Part shown: piece after piece, positions 24,604-34,822 of the stretch
How the letters are laid out: each line of letters starts with the position of its first letter
How positions within the stretch are numbered: the first letter of the stretch is position 1
Assembly: GCA_009733775.1 (NCBI GenBank)
Contig: WOGZ01000008.1
Coordinates: 247,009 to 311,008 of the forward strand
Length of the DNA stretch: 64,000 bases
Reading direction: 5' to 3'
Source of the DNA: Alectoria sarmentosa
Taxonomy: Eukaryota > Ascomycota > Lecanoromycetes > Lecanorales > Parmeliaceae
The notes under the pieces: model-generated
Seen by the model: only the letters and a program-made list of their open reading frames with translations
Told to the model about the DNA's origin: nothing
Databases searched by the model: none
Translations under genes and position numbers: made by a program

Positions 24604-25661
24604 GTGTAGGCCTACCTTCTCTCGACGATGTAGAACTACAGGATCTTATGCACGCTGGAGATAGGTTGCCTTACTGAAGGGTTCTCTGATACGGAACGAT
24701 ATGGAATCGGGTCAAAACATGCAACAGCTCTAGCGAATCTTCATGGGAGCCAAGTCTAGCAGCGTGGGCGTCGGCCTAGGAATATTATAACAGAGTAGAT
24801 AATCGAGCTCTGGTGTACGTGTTTGTTTTCCCTTGGTAAATCATACAAATAGTCAAATCGAAGCAACAGATTCTAAAATCACTCCACGAGTGGATCTAAA
24901 CCGTCAAGTCAAACGGGCCGAGGGAGGCTAGCCTAGATAGAATTAGCGTTTGGTCAACCCCCAGTGCTCGAAGAACCAGTGGGGGAATTTTAAGATGCAT
25001 GTAAGGTATGCACTCATGTCTGAAGTTTTAAACATATGTAAGGCTAATCACGCAAAACGTACTGGAAAGCCATAGTTGCAGGATTTAAGGAAGCAAGCGT
25101 GCCTGAGATTGTAGCGGAAGAGGGTGCTACCCGCTATCGTGCATTCTTTAAAGTACTGGAAGCCAACCCGTTGGCTGTGGGCTGTTGGCTGTCAGCAGCA
25201 TGGCAGAGAGGCCCAATAATAAGCGCCAAAGGAGTACAACTTCCCGCCAAGATGGATCATTTGACGCCTCCGCCACAGGCAACGGAGATTCCAACACCAC
25301 CTATGTCCCGTATGTCCTCCATCGTCCTGCTACATTCATCATTTACATCTACCTGCTTCTTAATATACACCTTGGCCTCTTGCCACATATCCTCTCCGTT
25401 TCCTTCCACATATTCCCTCATTTTGACACGTCACCCTGCATTTCATTTACTCATGCTGCCTTCTGTATCCAAGTTTCAAAATATGTCTCGGCAGAGTGCA
25501 TGAACCAAACCGAGTTTCAGCTACATTCCGGAAGGCGCGCCAGCAAGCTTGTCATCATTATCACCATCCATCCTTGTTCATTTTGATATTGCCTTTCTCA
25601 TAAAACCCCAAGATTTCTCTTTCCCAATTGCTTCAAAATACCTCAACGTTCCTCTCCCACA
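24604..25661. other. Intergenic, no supported gene
   Basis: About 1.06 kb upstream of IES2. The stretch 25300-25660 is pyrimidine-rich, as is usual for fungal promoters and 5' leaders. The short frames here have no domains. Confidence 0.4.
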
Positions 25662-27224
25662 ATGCCTGAACGACGTACCCTTCGCTCTCGCAATACTCTG
25701 ACATCTCATCCCAGTCCACCCGCACCGCCAGTATCCACGCGCCCACGACGTGGTGCCTCTGCCTCTACCGTCAAAGTAACTCGCGATGATTCCAATTCAC
25801 CCGATGAGTCCAGAAAGGCTCTACGTCTTACGGTCAAGATGCCATCCAGCAAATTACGGGAGGCTATGTCCAGCAGTACTAGCTCACGGAGTCCCAACCC
25901 TGGAGATCAATTGACCGGAGCCGAGATAATCAGCGGTCCTCGATCTAGTCGTGCCAAGAAGAGTTACGTGGTCGAGAGTGAGAGCGATGATGTTGATGAT
26001 GACGACGAGGATGAGGAAGCAGAAGCTAGTGAGGATGAGCAAGTCGAGCAAGAGGACGAGGAGCAGGATGAAGAAGGTGAAGGGGAAGAGGATGAAGAAG
26101 AAGATGTTGAAGGGGATGCCGAAGAGGAGAGTATAGATGAAGACGCCGATGCTGACGGTGACATCGACATGGACGAAGACGCCGATGACGGCCAACCACT
26201 ACCTGCACCACCATCTATTCTCAAGGTCAAGGGCCCTACAGCAAAGACACCAGCAAAGCCCGCAGCTAAACCGACTCTAACCGTCACGCCAGCTCAAGAT
26301 GCCAAAGTCAAAAGCGTAGAAGCCAAAGAAATGGAAATGGAGGATGACGACGAAGAGCTCTCGGAACTTTCCGAAAATGACGACGAAGAAGACGCCGAAG
26401 GTGAAGAGGATGCCGAGGGAGATGACGATGTAGACATGGAGCAAGACGATGAGGGAAGGAGTGATGCGGGTAGTCGTGGCAGTACTCCAGATGTTAGCAA
26501 GATGACGAAGAGGCAGCAGGGTAGACTGAATCAGATTGTGGGGAGTGATTTTCTTCAGTTGCCTATGGGTACGTCCTTGCCCTAGCTCTCCACTCCCTCC
26601 CTCTTTCTGTTCTTATTTGCTTCTTGTCTCTTGAGAATTTCTCGAAGGCTAATCCGTCATTGTGCAGAACCTCAAACGAAGAAGCACCTCACAGCAGAAG
26701 AACATGCCATGCGCCGCGCCGAGATGGCCAGACGTCGCAAGAATCTGAGCGAGAAGCGCAATGAAGAGGAAAAGGTATGCCTCCTCTCCCCTCAAAGCCT
26801 CCCAGCCTATTGCATCACTTGCCTGCCATTGTTCATCTCTCGCATCCGTCCCGTCTCCTCTTCCACATTCTTTCTGTACTCCCCCCCCCCCCAAACACAC
26901 CCCAGAATTCTCTTTTTTCTCTCGGCACCTCTCATTGCTGCGGCCTATATTTATACCGTCCTACAGATGGATACCATAAACCGCCTCCTCAAGAAACAAG
27001 CCCCCAAACGCCGCGGCAAAATCTCCGCCGCGGAAATTAGCGCTCAGGATCGTGGAGACGACTCTGCGTCTCCGCCTGAAGAGGAAATCGCGCCTGCTAA
27101 TCCGGTCTTTGTGAGGTGGATCAGTGACAGAGATGGGTGTAGGGTAGGGGTGCCGGGTGAGTGGTTGGGTGGGCCGGTGGGGAGGCTCTTTGGAGGTGGG
27201 AGGGCTGTGGAGGAGGTTAGTTAG
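25662..27224 (+). CDS. IES2: INO80 chromatin-remodelling complex subunit Ies2 (PAPA-1 domain)
   Basis: Three exons, 25662-26568, 26668-26774 and 26967-27224, give 423 residues. The first 290 residues are disordered and very acidic, with long Asp/Glu runs at about residues 105-175 and 225-270. The conserved PAPA-1 domain begins at SKMTKRQQGRLNQIVGSDFL and, after splicing, continues as LTAEEHAMRRAEMARRRKNL, then DTINRLLKKQAPKRRGK. The C-terminus FVRWISDRDGCRVGVPGEWL matches the Ies2 end. Ies2 activates the Ino80 ATPase on nucleosomes. Both introns are GT-AG and keep frame; the second (192 bp) contains a C-run. Confidence 0.9.
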
Positions 27225-28082
27225 GGCGTTGTGGCGCTGATGGAGGGGAGGGGAAGGGATGGGGTGTGTGGGAGATTTTGGCAGTGGAACTTTTTGTAAG
27301 AGACTTGATGGAATTCAGGGAAATTGAAAGGGAAAAGTTGAGACTAGTAAAGTCGAAAATGTATTTGAATTTTCCTGGCGTGCCTGCACCGCATTTATAT
27401 CTGCTGGAAAAAATGACCATCGACGCTAAAGGCCATGCTATATCCGCTCAAGAGTGACGCCTGTTCCGTAAGATGTCCGGCAAACGGCCAATCATGCTCT
27501 CAAAACCCTTTCGCATGCAGAATTTCTAGACCGTCACTTTGCTAAGATGAGTCCCCCCTAGTGCCGACTGTCTAGTATTCCAGCTAGCGATGCGTCGTAG
27601 ATGTACCCAAAGATCCAAAAACATCAATCGCTCTTGCCTAGATGATGATGATGCCTCCTAGATAAGTGCCGAATGATGTGTTTTGGTCCAGACAGAGAGT
27701 AACTGTTATGTCGTTAGATGCACATGCGTGGAGCGAGCCGTCTTGCAACCGGGATGAAAGAGCAATCGTGCTGTGGATTGATTTTGTGTGTGTTGCACCA
27801 AAGGAAAAAGGTTTGTCGATGGAATGATGTAAGCGGAGTCAGTCGGGGTTCCTGCAGATGTAGAAGAATCCAGATAGATAAATAAATGAATGAATGAATG
27901 AACGAAAGGAGATTTATGAAATGAGCGGTGTCTTTCCTAGTGGCCTTACTAGCCAGCCAGCCAGCCACTAGTGAAAGATGTTGGTTGGAAGGGGGTTTCG
28001 TCCTGGTGAAATGAATGCCTTGCATCGACGACAGTCTAAAATTTCCGAATTCCTGATTCGGTCATGCAGCTGCGGTTCCCCC
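27225..28082. other. Intergenic with short tandem repeats
   Basis: Downstream of IES2. Contains an AATG microsatellite around 27885-27903 and a CCAG repeat around 27950-27966. No supported gene. Confidence 0.4.
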
Positions 28083-28550
28083 TCACATCAGCACGCATGC
28101 TCCAACGGACCCTTCGCCGACCGCTTTGCGTCCGTGGCTCGATGCCGAAGAATACAAGTTACGATAGCTCCAGTCGAAGTTGAGGCAGCCTCTTTCGCCC
28201 TCGAGCTCGCAGTGTTTGCGGGCCGGTTTGGCCTTTTTGTTCGTCTTGGTGGAGGTGGCGGCAACGGCCATCTTTGTGGCGAGCGGAGAAGGGCTTGAAG
28301 CCGCTTTCTCGTCATCGGAGGGGACTAGCGTAGTGGAGCTTGGAGATGAGGGGGTGGGAGTGATGGCATCGGACTGCGTACGTGTGGCTAAGCTTGGGGG
28401 TGCGGAGGCGGAGTGATGGCGGTGAGTGCGGCGTGGTATGGCGGGTGGATAACTCTCGCGCTCGGTGGAGGTGGAGCGGGAAGGGGTGGAGGAGCCTGAA
28501 TTGGTATCGGAGAGGGAGAAGGTAGAGTGAATCTGGCGGTGAAAGGGCAT
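28083..28550 (-). CDS. Small Ser/Thr-rich hypothetical protein
   Basis: An uninterrupted 155-residue frame starting MPFHRQIHSTFSLSDTNSG. The first 100 residues are Ser/Thr/Pro-rich and disordered; the last 50 include a more structured segment (KHCELEGERGCLNFDWSYRN). No signal peptide or membrane segment. I do not recognise a family. Low-complexity composition in a GC-rich area can produce such frames by chance, so confidence is moderate. The Cys/Trp-containing tail speaks for real coding. Confidence 0.5.
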   Translation of the reverse strand: MPFHRQIHSTFSLSDTNSGSSTPSRSTSTERESYPPAIPRRTHRHHSASAPPSLATRTQSDAITPTPSSPSSTTLVPSDDEKAASSPSPLATKMAVAATSTKTNKKAKPARKHCELEGERGCLNFDWSYRNLYSSASSHGRKAVGEGSVGACVLM

Positions 28551-29558
28551 GGCTGTCGCTTTCCTGATCTTTAAAATGTAGGGTATTATGCTGTGATGAT
28601 GCCGAAATGAGGCTGCAATTGATGCTGAAGGGGGATGCTTGGTAGTATGCTAGACGTTGATTGTCAGTATCGGCGGTCTCAAGACGGTGAAAGATCCTGT
28701 CATTTGGGCAAATCGAGCGTACCTCTTAGATTATGTGATGCTAGATCTTTTGTAGAAGCTGGTAATAGAAGTTCGAACTGAAGAGCTTGTATTTGATGTA
28801 ATGAAATGTAGGGAGAGATGGCGCTTCGAACCGGTCGAATGTCGCCTATGCTCTTCAGTCTCGAGCAAAAGATGTATGATTGCAGACGTTGTAAAAATTG
28901 GAGGTAAGTGAAGATGTTGGAGAGGAGAGAAGAAGCGTAGAAGGATTCATGCAATGTATGATCAGAGTAAGAATTTTGCAATGAAGCAGTAGCGAGTTGT
29001 CATAAGAAAATGTAGTGAGTTAGAGCCTCGGCGCATCTAAGATATCGTAGATGGGCATGAAGCCAACCAAATTGCCAAAATACTAGACTTCATGGCCCAC
29101 ATATCGGCGAGCAACAATGCTTCACCCTCGAGTGATGGGACTTGATGGGGGTAAGAGGATGGAAGTAGAAGACTAAAGGAAAGACTCAATATCTGAGGAA
29201 AAGCTGATACCTGCCCACCAGTGAATCTTGTTGGCAATCTTTTCGTTACTGTCAAAATAAAAAGAAAAAAAGAAGAATTTCACTCAACCGCAGGCCGTTT
29301 TCACGGAACAGAGTCCGCTGGAGGTGGTATTTTTGTGACTTCAAGCCCCTACATATAATACCTTAGAGTATCCCAACCCTCGGTATCTGCCCATAAGAGA
29401 ATAGTAGGCGGAATCAAATGCGGCTTCGCGAAGATTCAACCGGCTTTTCGCCAACTCGCTTGCATGAGTGGTCGTAGAGAATGAGAGCATCTCTCAGAAA
29501 AAGAACAATGCTGCGTTATGGGTTTCGATGTACTTTTGTAAAAAGCGGCCACCTCATT
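28551..29558. other. Intergenic, no supported gene
   Basis: About 1 kb between two minus-strand genes. Only short frames without domains or coding-like composition. No repeat noticed. Confidence 0.4.
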
Positions 29559-30179
29559 CTACTTCGCGTAACGGCTATTTTCCTGCCCACTCGGGCGAGC
29601 AGAGGGCGCACTGCCTGCATACCCTCCACCTGTTCCGGAAGTAGTATTTTGTGTTGGCCTCCAGTGTGACATGGTGCTGGCCCACATTGATTGGGACGGT
29701 GGGGCCTGCGTTGCCCGAGGACTTGTAGTAGAGGATTCCGGCCGACCATTCTCCCGACCACTGAATGTATTACCGAGAGGTTGACGTCTGTCGGAGTAGT
29801 TGGTACCATCATTCTTGCCTGCTGGAGATGGGTCCCTCGACTGCTGCTCCTTCAGGCGTTGTTCTGTGTCTCGCAGTCGAGCTTCGAGGGCTTGGAGTTC
29901 TTGAGTTTGCGAATTGACTGCTTCTTTCCTGATATTTTCAGTGAACGTTCTTGAAATTGTGGACCCTATTCGTGTAGTACGATAGCCGGCTTACTTCAGC
30001 TGGACTGACTGCACTAAGCCATCCAAGTTTCTGTCCATGGAAAATGCATCGTTCAGATCAGCTGAGAAGTTCCTGGCAATCATGCTGGTAGCTTTTAGCA
30101 AGGGCCCTAGTGCAGTGGCCTAGCACTCATACGATGCTGATCGCCCACTGGACATCCCATCTGTGCCGTCGTTGGCCAT
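29559..30179 (-). pseudogene. Conserved fungal coiled-coil protein with in-frame TAG at codon 20
   Basis: Two exons, 30179-29995 and 29928-29559, join in frame (184 codons) with GTAAGC and TCAG splice sites. The protein reads MSSGRSASYEC, then TAG (30122-30120), then ALGPLLKATSMIARNF, SADLNDAFSMDRNLDGLVQS, and after splicing EAVNSQTQELQALEARLRDT, a coiled coil; the tail is Ser/Gly/Gln-rich. I believe relatives have Trp at the TAG position (a conserved WATAL-like segment), so TGG to TAG is the simplest explanation. The change is CpA to TpA on the plus strand, the classic RIP mutation. Translation could instead start at an internal Met (MIARNF), making a shorter protein. Function unknown. Confidence 0.6.
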
Positions 30180-30603
30180 GATGCTCTTGTCCGTTTCTTT
30201 GCCGTTGAGCTTCCCAGGAGTGCTAAGCTTGCAGAAAGAGAACCTCGAAATAATGAATTAGGGAACGAATAGCTAGCGTGTGAAATCTAGAAGTTGCTGG
30301 ATTGACGAATATGTAGACATCGTCAATGCATGTTCAAGTAGTGAGAGGGGCAGCGAGGGTCGTCAGTGACGACTGCGGGACAGAGGCGACGTCGGCAGGG
30401 TCCGTACTAGCTATATGTAGCATAGCGTCTTGGCTTGGAGGGATATCTGATCAAATTTGCTCAAGTCTGCTCATGTGTTTCGATAAAATTAACCCACGTT
30501 CCTCACTTACGACATTATTAATTCTCCTCTGGAACTCTCTTCGCAAACCTTCCTCATCTCTTCATCTAACTCTCACCACGAGTGGATCTTTTCGCTACCC
30601 AAC
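30180..30603. promoter_or_regulatory. Divergent upstream region
   Basis: About 420 bp between the starts of the coiled-coil gene (minus) and the ART-like gene (plus). A TC-rich leader lies directly before the plus-strand ATG. Nothing else recognised. Confidence 0.35.
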
Positions 30604-32056
30604 ATGTCGTCTTCTAGATTGACCGTTTTCACTGAAGTTTCAATAACAGATTTAGAGGAGAACTTTGGCAGCTCTGTGTCCATTTCAGGAGAATGGATCC
30701 AAATACCTCGTCGAGCATTGAGCTCCTCAGACGACGATGACATCATGACTTTCCCTCGAGAGCTCAATTCAAAGGCTACCTTAAGGTTCTTAGGACTGTC
30801 GAAGGCCGCAACGGACGAGACATGGAGCAGATACGCAAAGGTTCTCGAGCAAAGTGACGACGATGTTTTTAGTTTCGCAAAAGCGACCGTACGAGGAGGT
30901 CAGGACACCGCTAGTGTCGACAATGAGGATTGGATCATAGCGATGAGAACCATGGGAGTACGAAAACTTCTCCGAAACCGTATCATGACTCCGGGGTTCG
31001 AGCCCATACGCCTGACCAAAACACCAAAAGCATGGGTCCTACAAACATTCAAAGAGAGGCAAGACTTCTTACGCTTTCTAATCTGAAATGCTGACGAAAA
31101 TTAGATGGTTCGCATTACAGGGTCTTGACAGCATCGTACTTGGTCGAAAAGGACCAAAATCTACCGGGTTTGTCACTTTGAATGAGAGAAAAGCGAACAA
31201 GGCAAAGAAGCAGGAAGGCAAAGGATCTTCCTCGAAAATGGAAGATGATGAGGCCGAGGATAACCGCCTGGCTATCGAAACTGCCGTGCAAGATAGATCT
31301 GCAAAAAGCGATGAGGTCGAATGGTTCAAAGGAGGTGACTATGAACGTTTGGAGCAAGTATTCGTACCGGAATACCGTGGCGGACCTCAGTATCTCACCA
31401 GACGCCTTCAGTCGACACCTCCGACCGATTTTTCTCGAGATTTCGGTGATACATACTGGGCCAAGACCTTGCAATTGGCAGAGAAGTACGCAGACTGGCA
31501 TCGTGTCAGAAATAAAGACGAGGTGCTTACGGGAATACTTCATATCATCATTCCTAAGACAATTATGGAATCGGCAACTCAATTCATAGAAACGCAACAC
31601 TGGAACGAATATGTTTGGTTGAATTCTGTTGATGTGATAAATATCCCAGGTACGCCGGTTTCAGAGCTGATTCTTCTTGTTTGACATCAAAAATGAGAAA
31701 CAAAGTATATCTGGGAGGGGAAAAAAGGATCAGCTCCTCCCGAGATTACTCTTGCGACTCCTTTTTAAATAAGCAATGCTGATCTCGAAACAACTACAGA
31801 GCATCTCGGGTATCTGGAACGGGCGCAGGTTATAGTTGGGAAAGTGCTAGACATTAGTCGCCAACAGATACTTCGAATGTATGAAGCCGGAGAAAGTCAC
31901 TCTGCCCTGAAGGCCTTAAGATTTGCTTCTGGAGAATCCGCAACGCAGATTGCCTGCAAGGGCAAAGAAATTCACGATCAACTTAACGCTGAGGGAAGGA
32001 TGTGGCTGGAGGTATGGAACCGCCCCACAGCTCTTCAAAAAAAGGGCGCAGAATAG
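30604..32056 (+). pseudogene. Uncharacterised fungal protein with ADP-ribosyltransferase-like pattern, frameshifted
   Basis: Coding-like text runs 30604-31083, then continues one frame over from 31085 to 31649. An intron follows (31650-31799, GTACGC...ACAG), and a last exon runs 31800-32056. At 31084 an extra T gives TGA; without it the frames join. The first part (to about residue 160) contains KAWVLQTFKERQDFLRFL. The second has a DFSRDFGDTYWAKTLQLAEK stretch followed by YADWHRV and GILHIIIPK. This resembles the DFGxGFYxT...A..WA pattern of DUF3990/ART-like folds, but the similarity is my inference and the expected catalytic Glu is not identified. Proteins of this layout are numerous in Helotiales-type fungi. 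Either a sequencing error or a real frameshift could explain the break. Confidence 0.5.
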
Positions 32057-32171
32057 CCACGGAGGCTTTCAAGGGGTGCAAGCATCTACCCTCATAAGGG
32101 AATTTGATGCAATCGCGCTGTGGGTGCACACCAAAGAGAAAAAGGGCTTCGACTAACCTAGTTACAGGACG

Positions 32172-34104
32172 ATGAACAAGATTTCCCAAGGTGTCACAGA
32201 GGGCATGTCCAAGGCTATGAAAGGCCTACCTGAAGACACGACTAGCGGTAGTGAAGTGAAGAGTATTGCCCAGAATCTGACTAGAGAAATGTCAGGCGGG
32301 CTATCTATAGGAGTACTACGACGAGTATTCGACCAGTCATTTTGGAGTTGAATTCCAAATTGGCCTCCGGGGTCGCCATCAATATCACTCCGGCGTGTCA
32401 TGACTCAGACAATCGCTTTGACTATGAAGGAACATCACGGCCAAAACCCTCAGCGTATGCATCAGCGCAGTCCCTCGGCAACTTTGACTTTTGCGAAGAC
32501 CCTCACAATACCTTAGACCTGTCCGACGGACAGAGCTCAGGCACGGCGGCCAGATGTTGCATGTGCTCCACCTCGGCCAGCGAAGAAGAGCTCATGACGA
32601 CCCCTTGCTGTCTCAGAGCTGTCAGATTAACCTGTTGCAAAGAAACAATGGAAGAGACTTGCAAGTGCTGTCTTTGCCAAGCATACCAATCTAGATCAAA
32701 TGCACAATTCTCTGCAGCGCTTTCAGAGGGTGCCCCTGCTTACAAGGTCCATTTCACCACGGAAAGTTATGAGGATGAAACGCATCATAAAGCAAACGTT
32801 GAGATAGCCAGAGGCCTCTTGAGCCAGAAAAGGCCTATTCTACAGGTCGCGCAGTTGCTGATCATTCATCAAGTCTTCCCACCGCGAACAAGGAGACTGA
32901 CGTCCTTGACACGTCCGGACTTCTGAGCGATGTCGAGACAATGAGAACGGTGAATGGCAAGCGTTCTAAGTATGACAAGGTTGTCAGCTTGGAGAATCTA
33001 AAGAATTTCTCGAGAGGCTTCAAGCTCCACACACCTATGTTTAAGGATCTAGTCTCGATACTGTCGAAAGAAACGACTGGGCAGCAAAGTTGCGAACTCG
33101 TGAAGGACGCTCAGCTTAATGCACCCGGCTCATCGGCTCAAATTACGACTGTTGGTATAGCTTCTACGAAATCCCAGGTCTCGGCAGATTCGGACGAGCA
33201 AAAACCCCAAATCGAAGAGCGAGATGATCATCTTCTAACCATGGCCCACAAACTCAAGCTCATCGATCGGGATGTGATCTATCACCTGAGAGACGTTGAT
33301 AGCGATGATCTATCGGATCTCATTCATTCTGCCCTCGGAGATCGTGTACAATGAACCCTTTGCAAGAAATTCTTCGGCCAAGCCAAAACCCTCGAAAATG
33401 GCAACGTTGACGTTTCCATTTGTTCGAAGCGTTCACAAGACTCAGACCTGAAGAATGGGACGAGATATTGGCCCAGGGCTTTTGAGTCTTTCGTTTTGAC
33501 AACTCAATTGCGAAGCCACAAAGTCACTGTTGATCACGTTCAAATCGGTACGATGAAGATTATTCGAAATCCTGAAAAGTCTACGACAGTCCGAAAACTT
33601 GTGGAAGACAACAGCTTTCCTATCAAGTCTCTCAAAAGCCCGGCAGACATCCGAGGGATTTGCTGGAACAAGGATATAAACGGCCTCAAGCCAATCGAGT
33701 CAACGTCAATCACAATTACATTCGCAACTGCCCAGCAGGCCAATGAGACTATCGAACACGGACTTCTCTGGAATCACGAGCGCCGTCTTTGCAGAAGCCA
33801 GGGAGCACACCCCAGGATTACACAGTGTGGGCGTTGTCAGGCATATGGTCATTTTTCCAAAGATTGCACTTCTGCACGTCGCTGCCATGTTTGCGTTGGG
33901 ATGCATATTTCGACAGCCTGCACCTATGATCCCGCTGCCAACAAAGCACGCCTAAAATGCGCTTTGTGCGGTGGTGCTCATGATGCAACAAGCGAAGACT
34001 GCAAGTCAAGGAAGGATGAAAGACAACGGCTAAGGCTGGAGAACCGCTTCTACCCCACCGACGCTGTGAAAGCCGAGCAAGATCGGATAGCCAGCGCTGC
34101 TTGA
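32172..34104 (+). mobile_element. Decayed LINE ORF1/gag-like unit: RING-like cluster plus three zinc knuckles
   Basis: Four coding-like segments follow one another: 32172-32349, 32342-32926, about 32880-33354 and 33355-34104. The second contains a RING-like cluster (RCCMCSTSASEEELMTTPCC, LTCCKETMEE, CKCCLCQ). The last two share one frame, broken only by TGA at 33352-33354. The C-terminal part has a nucleic-acid-binding region (ADIRGICWNKDINGL, ITITFATAQQANETIEHGLL) and three knuckles: CGRCQAYGHFSKDC, CHVCVGMHISTAC and CALCGGAHDATSEDC. This knuckle arrangement is typical of ORF1 proteins of fungal LINEs and of the related 'EKA-like' genes. No reverse transcriptase or endonuclease follows, and no poly-A tail or target duplication is visible. 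So it is a truncated element or a domesticated copy that has decayed. Confidence 0.65.
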
Positions 34105-34822
34105 GACAAAAGAAGCAGGATATGAGACAGGGACGATTGGCCTGGAATGAGTTGCGCTTTCGCTGGTGGCGTATGCAAAGAGAACAACATGTGCTTCAAG
34201 GAAGCAAGTATTGTGCCTGCCTCCCTATTCAAGTCTACTCATATACGGCCAACAAGCCAGCAGAAAGCCTTGTGCGGCGTGGAATGTTCTCATTATGGTT
34301 ACTGCGTACACCATATGTAGCCGTCAAGCCTTGTCAATCTGTTCGAGCATGAGAGCAGACGAATAGTCAATCGCAGTTTCGTATCTCAGATAGTGTCAAG
34401 ACCAATGCATCAATACAACTTCGGAAACTCACATGTGTCAGTAGCAGAAACCGCATCTGACCAAATGAAAGTCATACTATCAGATCCAAGGATCTCTCAG
34501 GTTGATTCTTGCTCCTTACCCTCTAGATTGACTGACACCAGTGGATGCCGTGCCAAGGCTCTCTGATGACTAAGCATCCCAAAAATCTCCAGACAACGGT
34601 AAGTTCAATCTTAACGGGCGCGCGACCAAGAGCAAAATCACAACACCTTGAGATTTGGAGACAATAGGTGCATCACCTAGGAGAAGTGGAATCCAAATAT
34701 ATAAGCCAGGGACTGAAGCACGACTGATCCGGCTTGCTGCGGCCTTATTGGCGTCAATTCAGTGTCGAACATCATCCAGCGAATCAGCTTGCGCGACAGC
34801 TCCCGTCCACGAAGAATGGAAG
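34105..34822. other. Intergenic, 3' remnant of the gag-like unit and bromodomain-gene leader
   Basis: About 700 bp. I looked for reverse-transcriptase motifs directly behind the knuckles in all plus frames and see none. The last part is the 5' region of the bromodomain gene; a longer in-frame start at 34655 exists there. Confidence 0.4.

Noticed and set aside
34105..34560. Possible reverse transcriptase downstream of the zinc knuckles.
   Set aside because: No YxDD-like or other RT motif in any plus frame before the bromodomain gene starts.
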